Notes under the pieces: model-generated | Told to the model about the DNA's origin: nothing | Seen by the model: the letters and a program-made list of their open reading frames with translations, nothing else | Database searches by the model: none | Source: an uncultured Alistipes sp. | GTDB lineage: Bacteria; Bacteroidota; Bacteroidia; Bacteroidales; Rikenellaceae | Length of the DNA stretch: 64,000 nt | Direction: 5' to 3' | Assembly (NCBI RefSeq): GCF_963931675.1 | Contig: NZ_OZ007039.1 | Coordinates: forward strand, 3,199,806 to 3,263,805 | Made by a program: the position numbers and the translations under genes | Shown: positions 42,739-50,996 of the stretch, piece by piece | How the letters are laid out: each line of letters opens with the position of its first letter | How positions within the stretch are numbered: position 1 is the stretch's first letter

Positions 42739-43113
42739 CTACTCGGCCGGCTCGGCAGCAGGAGCCTCCGCAGCAGCGGGATCGGCAGCCGGTACGGCCT
42801 GCGGAATCGCAGCCGGGATCTCGGTCTCAAGCTGCTCCTGCAGGGTCTTTGCGTCCTTGACAATCTCGGAGTTGCTCTCGGCAACCTTCGAACGGTCCAT
42901 GGCCAGCGTGGCAACCAGGCTCAGCACGACAATGGCAATGGCCATCGCCCAGGTAAACTTCTCCAGGAAGTTCGTCGTCTCGCGCACACCCATCACCTGA
43001 TTCGAAGCTCCGAAGTTCGCAGCCATCCCGCTCTTGGGGTTCTGCACCAGCACGGCGAGAATCACCAGAACACTCGCTACAAGGATCAGCGCAATGCAAA
43101 TCGTGTATAACAT
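42739..43113 (-). CDS. secG: preprotein translocase subunit SecG
   Basis: A 124-residue membrane protein with the SecG pattern: helix 1 ICIALILVASVLVILAVLVQ (about 5-24), the conserved NPKSGMAANFGASNQVMGVRETTNFLEKFTW loop (about 25-55, quoted here only by position after NPKSGMAANFG), and helix 2 AMAIAIVVLSLVATLAM (about 56-72). The Ala/Glu/Pro-rich C-terminal tail (about 90-124) is typical of Bacteroidota SecG. It helps SecYEG translocation. It is the last gene of the HU-CCDC81/sigma-54/LptE/TPR/SecG operon, 11 bases after the TPR-like gene. Confidence 0.92.
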   Translation of the reverse strand: MLYTICIALILVASVLVILAVLVQNPKSGMAANFGASNQVMGVRETTNFLEKFTWAMAIAIVVLSLVATLAMDRSKVAESNSEIVKDAKTLQEQLETEIPAAIPQAVPAADPAAAEAPAAEPAE

Positions 43114-43124
43114 ATCCTCAAATT

Positions 43125-43661
43125 TTAATTATTGTTCTCCGTTTTGCGAATTAGCTCGGCAAAGTAAACACTTTTTTCGGGATTTCGCAAACTTAATTTG
43201 CGATAAATCGACAAGGCACGCTCCCGAAGCCCCTGGGCAAGATAGATTTCGGCCAACTCCTCGCTGACCAGTTCGTCCTCCTCGTCCCAGTCGGGCTGCA
43301 AACGGACCTCACCGTCGGGTTCGCCCTCCTCGGCCACGATCCGCAGATCGCGTTCCTGCAGGAAGGTGTCGATGATCTCCTCCGAGGAGCGCCGGAGCAG
43401 GTCCGCAGCATCCACGGTCTGCCGCCGCAACGAGCTCTCCGTGCGCCAGGGCGCCAGCAGCGTCACCACCGGGTCGGGCTCTCCCGTCACACGCTCGCGC
43501 AGCACCCGCAGCGGTACGAACCACGGCGTCGCAGCCACGGCCGCGTCGAGTTCCGCCCGCGAAAGCCCCTCCGGTCCGGTTCCCCCGGCCGAAGCCGCCA
43601 CCGCATCCGGAAGTGCACGCCCCGCCGCCGCGGAGATCAGTTCGTGTTTCAGATCCCCCAT
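43125..43661 (-). CDS. acidic TPR-like protein of the LptE-SecG operon
   Basis: A 178-residue soluble protein with no signal peptide. The N-terminal part is Ala-rich; the C-terminal part is acidic (PDWDEEDELVSEELAEI, about 123-139) and ends in a single TPR-like hairpin (YLAQGLRERALSIYRKLSLR, about 141-160) with the NPEKS turn. I do not recognise a named family beyond this. Proteins of this kind lie between LptE and SecG in several Bacteroidota genomes (recollection, not checked). The spacing of 4 bases after lptE shows co-transcription. Confidence 0.7.
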   Translation of the reverse strand: MGDLKHELISAAAGRALPDAVAASAGGTGPEGLSRAELDAAVAATPWFVPLRVLRERVTGEPDPVVTLLAPWRTESSLRRQTVDAADLLRRSSEEIIDTFLQERDLRIVAEEGEPDGEVRLQPDWDEEDELVSEELAEIYLAQGLRERALSIYRKLSLRNPEKSVYFAELIRKTENNN

Positions 43662-43665
43662 GCCG

Positions 43666-44187
43666 CTACCAGTTGGAGGCCGAAGCCTGGAAAATATCGG
43701 TTACGATCTTGTCCACGATCTCGGGGATAAGCGTACCCTCAACCTCGGTCAGCAGCTGCGTCGACTCGTAGTCCTCGTAAGCCGAGAAGGTGCGGTTGAA
43801 CGACGCCTTCTCGTCCAGGGCGTTCGTGAAGCGCACCTTGACCGTAATCGTCAGGCGGTTCAGCAGCGCGTAGTCGTCACTCGACACCGAAGCCGTCGTC
43901 GAGGTGTAGTTGGTGATCTCGCCCTCGAAGGCGAAATCGCCCCCTTCGTCGACCTGCATCAGCCGCGTGCGGCGCGAGAACATGTCCACAAGGGCTTCCG
44001 TGAGCGTCGAGCTCAGGATCGGCGAGACCATCGTGGCGTTGTTCGGGAAGTAGGCCACCGAGAAGGTTCTGGCGTCGGGCGGAATCGAGGCCCCCGACAG
44101 CGAGTATTTGATCGACACGCCGCAGGCCGTCAGCAGAGACAACCCCAACGCGGCAACCGTGAGTTTCAAACCCTTTCTTTTCAACAT
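43666..44187 (-). CDS. LptE-family LPS-assembly lipoprotein
   Basis: A 173-residue lipoprotein. The signal ends LSLLTAC (Cys at about 22) and is followed by GVSIKYSLSG, without acidic residues, so it should stay on the periplasmic side of the outer membrane, as expected for LptE, the plug of the LPS translocon LptD. The pattern RTFSVAYFPNNATMVSPIL then LTEALVDMFSRRTRLMQVDE (about 40-82) fits the LptE family. It is in an operon with a sigma-54 activator and SecG. Confidence 0.85.
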   Translation of the reverse strand: MLKRKGLKLTVAALGLSLLTACGVSIKYSLSGASIPPDARTFSVAYFPNNATMVSPILSSTLTEALVDMFSRRTRLMQVDEGGDFAFEGEITNYTSTTASVSSDDYALLNRLTITVKVRFTNALDEKASFNRTFSAYEDYESTQLLTEVEGTLIPEIVDKIVTDIFQASASNW

Positions 44188-44210
44188 TTCTTATATCATT
44201 TCCTGGCAAG

Positions 44211-45500
44211 TCAGACATCCTCGATGCCCAGCTCCTTGATCTTCCGGTATAATGTCCGCTCCGACATGAACAGCTCCGCGGCAGCCTCCCTGCGGCGTCC
44301 GTTGTTGCGCTTCAGCGCCCGGATGATCTGCTCACGCTGCACGTCCGCCTTGGTCTTCTCACGCGGAGGCTCGTCGGTCACCTCCTCGCTCTCGGCATAG
44401 ACCGGGGCCGCCGGGTGTTCATAAACCGGGGTTGCGGGCTGCCCGAACGACGGCCCCGCCGGCTGCCCGTAGGCCCCCGGGGTCTGGACCGCAGGGACGT
44501 AACGCCCCTGCGTCGCGGTCGGCAGCAACGCCCGGATGTCGTGCGGCGGCTCCGCAGCCACCCCGCCGCCCCGCATCAGCTCCGCCATCATGCGCTTCAG
44601 GTCGTTGATGTCGGCCCGCATGTCGAAGAGCACCTTGTAGAGCAATTCCCGTTCCGTGGACATCGTGTTGTCGTCCATCCGGGGCGCTCCCGGGGCAGCC
44701 ATCGCCGTCCCGCCCTCCTGCGGCGGAAGGTATTTCGACAGCACCTCGGGGGTGATGACCCGCACCTGCTCGATGGCCGAAATCTGCTCCGCCACGTTCT
44801 TCAGCTGCCGGATGTTGCCCCGCCAATAGTAGTTTTTCAGCATCTCGCGCGCCGCATCGTCGAGCGTCACGGCCGGCATCCGGTACTGCACGGCCACATC
44901 CGCCGCGAACTTGCGGAACAGCAGCGGAATATCCTCGGGACGTTCGCGCAGCGCCGGAACCGCAATGGGCACCGTGCCCAACCGATAGTAAAGGTCTTCG
45001 CGGAAACGCCCCGCCCTGATGGCGTCCGGGAGGTCGACGTTCGTGGCGGCAACCACCCGCACGTTGGTTTTCTGGACCTTCGACGAACCCACGCGGATGA
45101 ACTCCCCGCTCTGCAGCACGCGAAGCAGGCGCGCCTGCGTCGAATGGGGCAGTTCGGCCACCTCGTCCAGGAAGATCGTCCCGCCATCGGCCTCCTCGAA
45201 GTAGCCCTTCCGGGCCTCCACGGCCCCCGTGAAGGCACCCTTCTCGTGTCCGAAAAGCTCGGAGTCGATCGTCCCCTCGGGGATCGCCGCACAGTTCACG
45301 GCGATATATTTGTTGTGCTTGCGCGCCGAGTAGGCGTGGATCACCTGCGGGAAGAACTCCTTGCCCACTCCGCTCTCGCCCGTCACCAGGACCGTCAGGT
45401 CCGTGGGCGCCACGCGCAGAGCAACCTCCAGCGCCCTGTCCAGCAACGGAGAGGTGCCGATGATGCCGAAGCGTTGTTTTACGGTCGTTATTTCTGTCAT
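44211..45500 (-). CDS. sigma-54-dependent transcriptional activator without receiver domain
   Basis: A 429-residue enhancer-binding protein that uses ATP hydrolysis to activate RNA polymerase with RpoN. The AAA+ domain starts almost at the N-terminus: Walker A GESGVGKE (about 40-47), GAFTGA sigma-54-contact loop (about 86-91), Walker B GGTIFLDEVAEL (about 109-120), and the R-finger region to about 245. A Gly/Pro/Ala/Tyr-rich linker (about 335-375) leads to a Fis-type HTH (NNGRRREAAAELFMSERTLY, about 398-417). No REC, GAF or PAS domain precedes it, so it is not a response regulator; its signal must come by another route. It is encoded directly upstream of lptE. Confidence 0.93.
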   Translation of the reverse strand: MTEITTVKQRFGIIGTSPLLDRALEVALRVAPTDLTVLVTGESGVGKEFFPQVIHAYSARKHNKYIAVNCAAIPEGTIDSELFGHEKGAFTGAVEARKGYFEEADGGTIFLDEVAELPHSTQARLLRVLQSGEFIRVGSSKVQKTNVRVVAATNVDLPDAIRAGRFREDLYYRLGTVPIAVPALRERPEDIPLLFRKFAADVAVQYRMPAVTLDDAAREMLKNYYWRGNIRQLKNVAEQISAIEQVRVITPEVLSKYLPPQEGGTAMAAPGAPRMDDNTMSTERELLYKVLFDMRADINDLKRMMAELMRGGGVAAEPPHDIRALLPTATQGRYVPAVQTPGAYGQPAGPSFGQPATPVYEHPAAPVYAESEEVTDEPPREKTKADVQREQIIRALKRNNGRRREAAAELFMSERTLYRKIKELGIEDV

Positions 45501-45528
45501 TTATCCTTGCGCGGATTATCCGTTCGCT

Positions 45529-46356
45529 CTATTCGGGTTGTGCCGAGGAGGCTCCGGAATCATCCGGAGTTGCTGTTTCCGAAGCCGCGGCTGCAGGCAG
45601 TTCGATATACTCCGTTTCGACCTGCTGCTCCCGGGCGTCGTTCCAGAGCCCGTAGGCAATGGCCCCGAGGGCCAGGATCGCCACGAAGACCCCGATCCAG
45701 ATGAACCAGTCGCCCCGACGGCGCGGAGCCCCGTCGACATAGGTGTAGGCATCGGTGTTCTTCGGTGGCTTGCCGTAGCGGAGCCCCCGCACCGAAGGGT
45801 CGGGATTCATCTTCGCGGAACGCGATATGTGCGGTTCGGCAAAGGCCGTGCGCACCGCCTCGGCAACCCGCTCGGAGTGCAGATGCGAAGCCCTCGGAGC
45901 GTCCTGCGGTTCGGTATCGGAAGTCTCCGACGCCGCACCGGATGCCGCGTCCGCCGCCGAAGCTGCCGAAACCGCCGAAGCCGCCGAAGCCGCAGGGGCC
46001 GAAACAGCCGCTTCCACCGCCGTTTCGGGATCCGGCCGGTGCGGATGCGGGTCGTACCGGAAAGCGATCGTCCCGTTGGGCCCGGGGCCGAGGGTTCCGA
46101 AACCCTCCAGGCGGTACTCCCCGCCGCGCTCCACGGCGTGCCGGACCTCGAAGACCAGGCGGTCGATCTCGCCCGCGGCCTCCAGGTCGTTCAGTCCCCG
46201 TTCGCGCAGCAGCCCCCGCAGTACGCCGTCGTCGCGTTTGAGCAGTTCCGAGAAGAGGATGCTCCGGCCCGGCTCCTTGACGATGAACGTCCCGAGCTGG
46301 GGGATGACGAGCCGTTTGTGCGACTCCAGATATTGCGTTAAGACTGCTATCAGCAC
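45529..46356 (-). CDS. HU-CCDC81-like single-pass membrane protein
   Basis: A 275-residue protein. I chose the GTG at 46356 because a TTG further upstream (46386) lies inside the promoter -7 element. The N-terminal 100 residues (VLTQYLESHKRLVIPQLGTF, RLEGFGTL) resemble the HU-CCDC81 bacterial domain, a divergent HU/IHF-like fold found in Bacteroidota cell-division and envelope proteins. An Ala/Ser/Glu-rich linker covers about 115-170, and a single helix WFIWIGVFVAILALGAIAYG is at about 230-249, followed by a short acidic tail. No SPOR domain is visible. It heads the operon with the sigma-54 activator, LptE and SecG. Confidence 0.75.
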   Translation of the reverse strand: MLIAVLTQYLESHKRLVIPQLGTFIVKEPGRSILFSELLKRDDGVLRGLLRERGLNDLEAAGEIDRLVFEVRHAVERGGEYRLEGFGTLGPGPNGTIAFRYDPHPHRPDPETAVEAAVSAPAASAASAVSAASAADAASGAASETSDTEPQDAPRASHLHSERVAEAVRTAFAEPHISRSAKMNPDPSVRGLRYGKPPKNTDAYTYVDGAPRRRGDWFIWIGVFVAILALGAIAYGLWNDAREQQVETEYIELPAAAASETATPDDSGASSAQPE

Positions 46357-46383
46357 GATCGAATCTACTTTTGAATCCGGCTC

Positions 46384-46415
46384 CAAAATTACCTTTTTTC
46401 AAAGAAAAAACCAAA
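46384..46415 (-). promoter_or_regulatory. promoter of the HU-CCDC81/sigma-54/LptE/SecG operon
   Basis: On the minus strand TTTG (46415-46412), a 20-base spacer and TAATTTTG (46391-46384) form a full Bacteroidota promoter; transcription should start near 46378, excluding the TTG at 46386 as a start codon. Confidence 0.78.
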
Positions 46416-46575
46416 ATCTCCCGCAGTTTTTCAAAATAATCCGGCAAAGTGTTGGTTATACGAAAAATATTCGCCTACTTTGCATCCCGAAATTTCGGAA
46501 AATCCGGACGAGCTACTTCCGTCGAAATTCAGCAATGTAGCCGAGCCGGATTGGAAAAATATCACGAAACCGGCC

Positions 46576-47970
46576 ATGAAAGACAAGTACATCGATCTGA
46601 TCGAACAGTCGTTCGACTTCCCGCAGGACGAGTTCTCCGTCGAGGACAACGAGCTCAATTTCCATGACATCCCCCTCATGGAACTCATCAAACAGTACGG
46701 AACTCCGCTCAAGATCACCTACCTGCCGAAGATCTCCCAGCAGATCAACCGCGCCAAGCGCATGTTCAACGTGGCGATGGCCAAGGTCGACTACAAGGGG
46801 TCGTACAACTACTGCTACTGCACCAAGTCGAGCCACTTCTCCTTCGTGCTCGAAGAGGCCATGAAGAACGACATCCACCTCGAAACCTCCTCGGCCTACG
46901 ACATCCATATCATCAACGCCCTCTACGACAGCGGCATCATCGACAAGGACCGGTACATCGTCTGCAACGGATTCAAACGCCCGCAGTATGTCGAGAACAT
47001 CGCCCAGCTCGTCAACGACGGGTTCACCAACACGATCCCCGTGCTGGACAACAAGGAGGAGCTCGACCTCTTCGAGGACGCCTTCACCAAGAAGTGCAAG
47101 GTCGGAATCCGCATCGCCTGCGAGGAGGAGCCCAAGTTCGACTTCTACACCTCGCGCCTCGGAATCCGCTACAACGACATCGTCGCCTTCTACAAGGCCA
47201 AACTCAAGAACAGCAAGAAGTTCCAGCTCAAGATGCTGCACTTCTTCATCAATACCGGCATCAAGGACACCGCCTACTACTGGAACGAGCTGTCGAAGTG
47301 CATGAACGTCTACTGCGAACTCAAGGCCATCTGCCCCGAGCTCGACAGCCTCAACATCGGCGGCGGTTTCCCGATCAAGAACTCCCTGAACTTCGAGTAC
47401 GACTACGAGTACCTCACCGAGGAGATCGTCGCCCAGATCAAGAACATCTGCCAGCGAAACGGCATCGAGGAACCCAACATCTTCACCGAATTCGGGTCGT
47501 TCACCGTGGGCGAAAGCGGCGCCGCGCTCTACTCGATCGTCAACCAGAAACAACAGAACGACCGCGAGAACTGGTACATGATCGACTCGTCGTTCATCAC
47601 CACGCTGCCCGACACCTGGGGCATCAACCAGCGCTACATCATGCTCGCCGTCAACAACTGGGACAAGGAGTACCAGCGCGTGCTGCTGGGCGGACTGACC
47701 TGCGACAGCGAGGACTTCTACAACTCGGAGTGCCACTCGAACGCCATCTTCCTCCCGAAACTCGAACCCGGGAACACGCAGTACATCGGATTCTTCCACA
47801 CGGGAGCCTACCAGGAGTCGCTCGGCGGGTTCGGAGGCATCCAGCACTGCCTGATCCCCGCCCCGAAGCACATCATCATCGACCGCGACAAGTCCGACAA
47901 CGAATACTACACGCGGCTCTTCGCCAAGGAGCAGTCCTACCGCTCGATGCTCCGCATACTCGGATACTGA
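46576..47970 (+). CDS. arginine decarboxylase (Bacteroidota type, PLP fold III)
   Basis: A 464-residue pyridoxal-phosphate decarboxylase. The ATG at 46576 gives MKDKYIDLIEQS; the frame is open 32 codons further upstream through the divergent promoter region. The barrel starts at about 45; the PLP lysine is in NYCYCTKSSHFSF (about 75-87), the phosphate-binding NIGGGFPI at about 257-264, and the C-terminal domain contains LTCDSEDFY (about 375) with the CDS motif of ornithine/arginine decarboxylases. It makes agmatine from arginine, the start of the agmatine to putrescine route. Related diaminopimelate or carboxynorspermidine decarboxylases are less likely because of the insertions, but the substrate should be tested. 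Confidence 0.85.
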   Translation: MKDKYIDLIEQSFDFPQDEFSVEDNELNFHDIPLMELIKQYGTPLKITYLPKISQQINRAKRMFNVAMAKVDYKGSYNYCYCTKSSHFSFVLEEAMKNDIHLETSSAYDIHIINALYDSGIIDKDRYIVCNGFKRPQYVENIAQLVNDGFTNTIPVLDNKEELDLFEDAFTKKCKVGIRIACEEEPKFDFYTSRLGIRYNDIVAFYKAKLKNSKKFQLKMLHFFINTGIKDTAYYWNELSKCMNVYCELKAICPELDSLNIGGGFPIKNSLNFEYDYEYLTEEIVAQIKNICQRNGIEEPNIFTEFGSFTVGESGAALYSIVNQKQQNDRENWYMIDSSFITTLPDTWGINQRYIMLAVNNWDKEYQRVLLGGLTCDSEDFYNSECHSNAIFLPKLEPGNTQYIGFFHTGAYQESLGGFGGIQHCLIPAPKHIIIDRDKSDNEYYTRLFAKEQSYRSMLRILGY

Positions 47971-47989
47971 TCCGCGATTCCGCCACATA

Positions 47990-48021
47990 AAAAATCCACC
48001 TTTCCCAAGGTGGATTTTTTA
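47990..48021. terminator. bidirectional terminator between the decarboxylase and small membrane protein genes
   Basis: AAAAATCCACCTT / AAGGTGGATTTTT is a perfect stem with a TCCC loop and A/T flanks, between convergent genes. Confidence 0.92.
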
Positions 48022-48040
48022 TGTACATTCGGCCGGATCA

Positions 48041-48376
48041 CTACCGCAAATAACGCCAGGCAATCAGCAGCAATGCAATGACGAAAAACGAGAGGAAGAC
48101 GACATTGCCTATTACCCCCCGGAAACGAACCGACCGGGCGGACTCCTGCGGCAATTCATCACCCCGGTGGACACGGACGATCACACAGCCAATCCGGATC
48201 ACCACCAGCAGCATAAGCCCCGCGATGAAATCAATCATGAAATCCGCCGTATTCCGCGGGACGAACCAACTCACGATGAGCAGGAGAAACCCGACGCTCA
48301 CGCCCCAATCGACCCACTTGTCCCCAAAAATGGCTCGCAGGTATTTATACGATTGCATAGTATCTATCTTTTTCAT
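48041..48376 (-). CDS. small two-to-three-helix membrane protein, unrecognised
   Basis: A 111-residue protein with the ATG at 48376 (MKKIDTMQSYKYLRAIFGD); an upstream in-frame ATG at 48427 is possible but adds a cysteine-rich stretch with no support. Hydrophobic segments: VSVGFLLLIVSWFVP (about 25-39), FIAGLMLLVVIRIGCVIV (about 50-67) and VVFLSFFVIALLLIAW (about 92-107). I do not recognise the family. Its composition is less GC-rich than neighbours. The gap on its 5' side up to 48729 is A/T-rich and shows no gene I can support. Confidence 0.6.
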   Translation of the reverse strand: MKKIDTMQSYKYLRAIFGDKWVDWGVSVGFLLLIVSWFVPRNTADFMIDFIAGLMLLVVIRIGCVIVRVHRGDELPQESARSVRFRGVIGNVVFLSFFVIALLLIAWRYLR

Positions 48377-48729
48377 CTTGACTCCCAATATTTCGCACTG
48401 TATGAAGCGACAGCCATGCCGATACATACAGCATATCTGTCTTCATCAGATAATTCCGGAGAATCTCTAACAAGACTGTAATATTGCAATACAAAGAGAA
48501 CAGAGCTACGGTTAAAGATACATATAAAAAAATGAAAATACAAATAAAATCATATAGGGTTGTATTTTATCCCAAAACAGACATACAAAAAAGACATATC
48601 GAACACCGCCTGCCGCCCGAACGGACGGATGCATGCAGGGGTGCTACACGTTTTTGCAACAATTAGGACCGAAGGGGCCAGGATTGCGGAAAAATTCGTA
48701 ACTTCGGCGTCAAAACGACCCGACACACC
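48377..48729. other. A/T-rich gap of about 350 bases without a supported gene
   Basis: The stretch is markedly A/T-rich around 48480-48600 and turns GC-rich after 48605. It presumably holds the promoters of the divergent small membrane protein and PagL-like genes; a near-match to the -7 element (TAACTTCG) is at about 48699-48706. No RNA structure or conserved protein was recognised. Confidence 0.5.
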
Positions 48730-50133
48730 ATGAATCAGCGTATCCGGAACCGGTGGACGGCTCTCCTCCTTGCAGGCGTGGCCATGGGCTGCATTCCATT
48801 CGCAGCGCCCGCCGCGCCGCCGCAGCCCGTCCCCTCCGACGCGCTCCCAAGCGAATACCGACGCGGTTACGAAGCCGGGTACCGCGCCGCGAAAGCCGAA
48901 ACGGAGAGAGCGACCCGAAGAAGTGAGAAGGAACCCAAGAACAGAACCCCCGGCCAATACACCCGCAATTCGACGGACGTGCGTTTCCCGCGCGACACGT
49001 TTGCCGCGGGGCCGCGCTTCATGCACCGCCTCAGTGCGGAGTTCCGACCCGAATACATCTTCCCCACAAACCCCTTCCTCAAGCACGAAAACCGGACCGG
49101 ACAACCCATCGACCTCTCCCTGTCGGGCCATTTCCGCTACTCGTTCCAGTTCCGGCCCGGTTCGACCCCCGACCGCATCTACGGAGGCGTCTACCAGGGC
49201 CTCGGCGTCACCTACTACGACTTCCAGCGCCCCGACGAAATCGGGAATCCCGTGGCGGTCTACCTCTTCCAGGGAGCCCGCATCGCACGGCTCGCACCCC
49301 GGCTCACGTTCGACTACGAATGGAATTTCGGACTCTCGTTCGGCTGGAAGCCCTACGACTCCGACACCAACCCCAGCAACATAATGATGGGGTCGAAGGT
49401 CAACGCCTACCTCAACGTCGATTTCCTGTTCAAGTGGCGGATCATGCGCGAGGTGGACCTCACGGCCGGCATCTCCCTCACCCACTTCTCCAACGGAAAC
49501 ACCAAGTATCCCAACGCCGGGCTCAACACCATCGGCGGCCGGGCCGGACTCTCCTACAACTTCGGAAGGCGGACCCCCGAGACCGAACCGAGGGCCTTCA
49601 TCCCCGCATTCCAGCGCCATGTCAGCTACGATCTGGTCCTCTTCGGGTCGTGGCGACGCAAGGGAATCGAGGTCGGGGAGAAGCAGTATGCCGCTCCGGA
49701 CGCCTACACGGTCGTGGGGTTCAACTTCGCCCCGATGTACAATTTCGGCTACAAGTTCCGGGCCGGCGTCTCGCTCGACGGCGTATACGACGGCAGTGCC
49801 AACGTCATCCCCGCCGATCCGATCTCCGACGGGAGCTCCATCGCACAGATCGAGACCGTCAATCCGGGCTTCGACCGCCAGATCGCCCTCGGCATCTCGG
49901 CCCGCGGGGAGTTCGTCATGCCCTACTTCAACATCGGCATCGGACTGGGTGTCAACGTCCTGCACAAGGGCGGCGACCTGAGGTCGTTCTATCAGATCCT
50001 GGCCCTGAAGGTGGCCGTGACGCACAATTCGTTCCTCCACATCGGCTACAGCCTGCGCGATTTCCACATGCCGAACTTCCTGATGCTCGGCGTGGGCTAC
50101 CGCTTCAACAACAAATACCCCCGCCACCGGTAA
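48730..50133 (+). CDS. acyloxyacyl hydrolase / PagL-like lipid A 3-O-deacylase
   Basis: A 467-residue outer-membrane beta-barrel with a signal peptide (LLAGVAMGCIPFAAPAA). A charged linker (about 45-85) precedes the barrel. The PagL-like motif is visible: SLTHFSNGNTKYPNAGLNTI (about 254-273) includes the His and Ser of the catalytic triad, with the acidic partner expected shortly after. A second barrel portion (about 290-467) with many alternating aromatic strands makes it longer than PagL of Proteobacteria. It probably removes a lipid A acyl chain and tunes LPS bioactivity. Downstream, a 42-bp minisatellite separates it from engB. Confidence 0.82.
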   Translation: MNQRIRNRWTALLLAGVAMGCIPFAAPAAPPQPVPSDALPSEYRRGYEAGYRAAKAETERATRRSEKEPKNRTPGQYTRNSTDVRFPRDTFAAGPRFMHRLSAEFRPEYIFPTNPFLKHENRTGQPIDLSLSGHFRYSFQFRPGSTPDRIYGGVYQGLGVTYYDFQRPDEIGNPVAVYLFQGARIARLAPRLTFDYEWNFGLSFGWKPYDSDTNPSNIMMGSKVNAYLNVDFLFKWRIMREVDLTAGISLTHFSNGNTKYPNAGLNTIGGRAGLSYNFGRRTPETEPRAFIPAFQRHVSYDLVLFGSWRRKGIEVGEKQYAAPDAYTVVGFNFAPMYNFGYKFRAGVSLDGVYDGSANVIPADPISDGSSIAQIETVNPGFDRQIALGISARGEFVMPYFNIGIGLGVNVLHKGGDLRSFYQILALKVAVTHNSFLHIGYSLRDFHMPNFLMLGVGYRFNNKYPRHR

Positions 50134-50147
50134 CGGTGCCGGCCCGG

Positions 50148-50270
50148 CCGGATTCGGGGCGGCAGGGAGGCCCGGACGGTCCGAACAGCCGGATTCCGGA
50201 GCGGCAGGGAGGCCCGGACGGTCCGAACAGCCGGATTTCGGGGCGGCAGGGAGGCCCGGACGGTCCGAAA
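50148..50270. repeat. 42-bp minisatellite upstream of engB
   Basis: About three tandem copies of a 42-bp GC-rich unit containing GGCAGGGAGGCCCGGACGGT; copy starts of that core are at 50161, 50203 and 50245. It fills the spacer between the PagL-like gene and engB and ends at the engB -33 element. Confidence 0.9.
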
Positions 50271-50302
50271 TTTGGCAATCCCCCCGACAAACGCTATCTT
50301 TG
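50271..50302 (+). promoter_or_regulatory. promoter of engB
   Basis: TTTG (50271-50274), a 20-base spacer and TATCTTTG (50295-50302) form a full Bacteroidota promoter; the predicted leader to the ATG at 50320 is about 12 bases. Confidence 0.85.
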
Positions 50303-50319
50303 CCGAAAACTGCCGAACG

Positions 50320-50913
50320 ATGCAAATCTCGAAAGCCGAATTCAAATGCTCGTCGGAGCGCATTGCACAGGTCCCGAAGGACCCACTCCCCGACATCGCC
50401 TTCATCGGGCGGAGCAACGTCGGGAAGTCGTCGCTCATCAACCTCCTCACCGGACGCCAGGGCCTGGCAAAAGTCTCCGGAACGCCCGGCAAGACCCGAC
50501 TGATCAACCACTTCCGGATCAACGACGCATGGTATCTGGTCGATCTCCCGGGTTACGGATACGCCCGCACCTCGAAGGTCCAGCGGGGTGAATTCTCGAA
50601 ACTCATCACCGACTACGTGCTCCGCTGCGAGAAGATGCACTACCTCTTCGTGCTGGTCGACATCCGGCTCGAACCCCAGCGCATCGACCTGCGCTTCATC
50701 GAGATGCTCGGCGAAAACGGTGTGCCCTTCGGGATCATCTTCACCAAGGCCGACAAACTCTCCAAAACCCAGCGCGAAAAGAGTGTCGAACGCTTCCGGA
50801 CGGCACTCTCCGAACAGTGGGAGGAGCTGCCGCCCATGCTGGTCAGCTCCTCGGAACGGGGACTCGGACGCGACGAAATCCTGGATTTCATCGATTCCAT
50901 CCTGAAAGTTTAA
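50320..50913 (+). CDS. engB: ribosome biogenesis GTPase EngB (YihA/YsxC)
   Basis: A 197-residue GTPase needed for late 50S ribosomal subunit assembly. The ATG at 50320 starts MQISKAEFKCSSE; the frame extends 16 codons upstream into the promoter. G motifs: G1 GRSNVGKSSL (about 31-40), G3 DLPGYGYA (about 75-82), G4 TKADK (about 140-144), and the SSERG G5 region (about 176). Length and motif order are standard. The promoter lies directly upstream, and prs follows after 83 bases with its own -7 element. Confidence 0.96.
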   Translation: MQISKAEFKCSSERIAQVPKDPLPDIAFIGRSNVGKSSLINLLTGRQGLAKVSGTPGKTRLINHFRINDAWYLVDLPGYGYARTSKVQRGEFSKLITDYVLRCEKMHYLFVLVDIRLEPQRIDLRFIEMLGENGVPFGIIFTKADKLSKTQREKSVERFRTALSEQWEELPPMLVSSSERGLGRDEILDFIDSILKV

Positions 50914-50965
50914 TTTTTGTTGATAATTAGCGCCCCCCGGGGCGCATTTTTTCATCCTATTGTCC

Positions 50966-50973
50966 TATCTTTG
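50966..50973 (+). promoter_or_regulatory. -7 element of the prs promoter
   Basis: TATCTTTG matches TAnnTTTG, 23 bases upstream of the prs ATG; a T-rich stretch sits about 15-20 bases upstream. Confidence 0.7.
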
Positions 50974-50996
50974 CAACGTCAAAATCCCCGTAACCT

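Noticed and set aside
44211..45500. NtrC-type response regulator
   Set aside because: There is no receiver domain before the AAA+ module.
48484..48666. Small protein gene in the A/T-rich gap
   Set aside because: No start context, no recognisable sequence, and it sits in probable promoter DNA.
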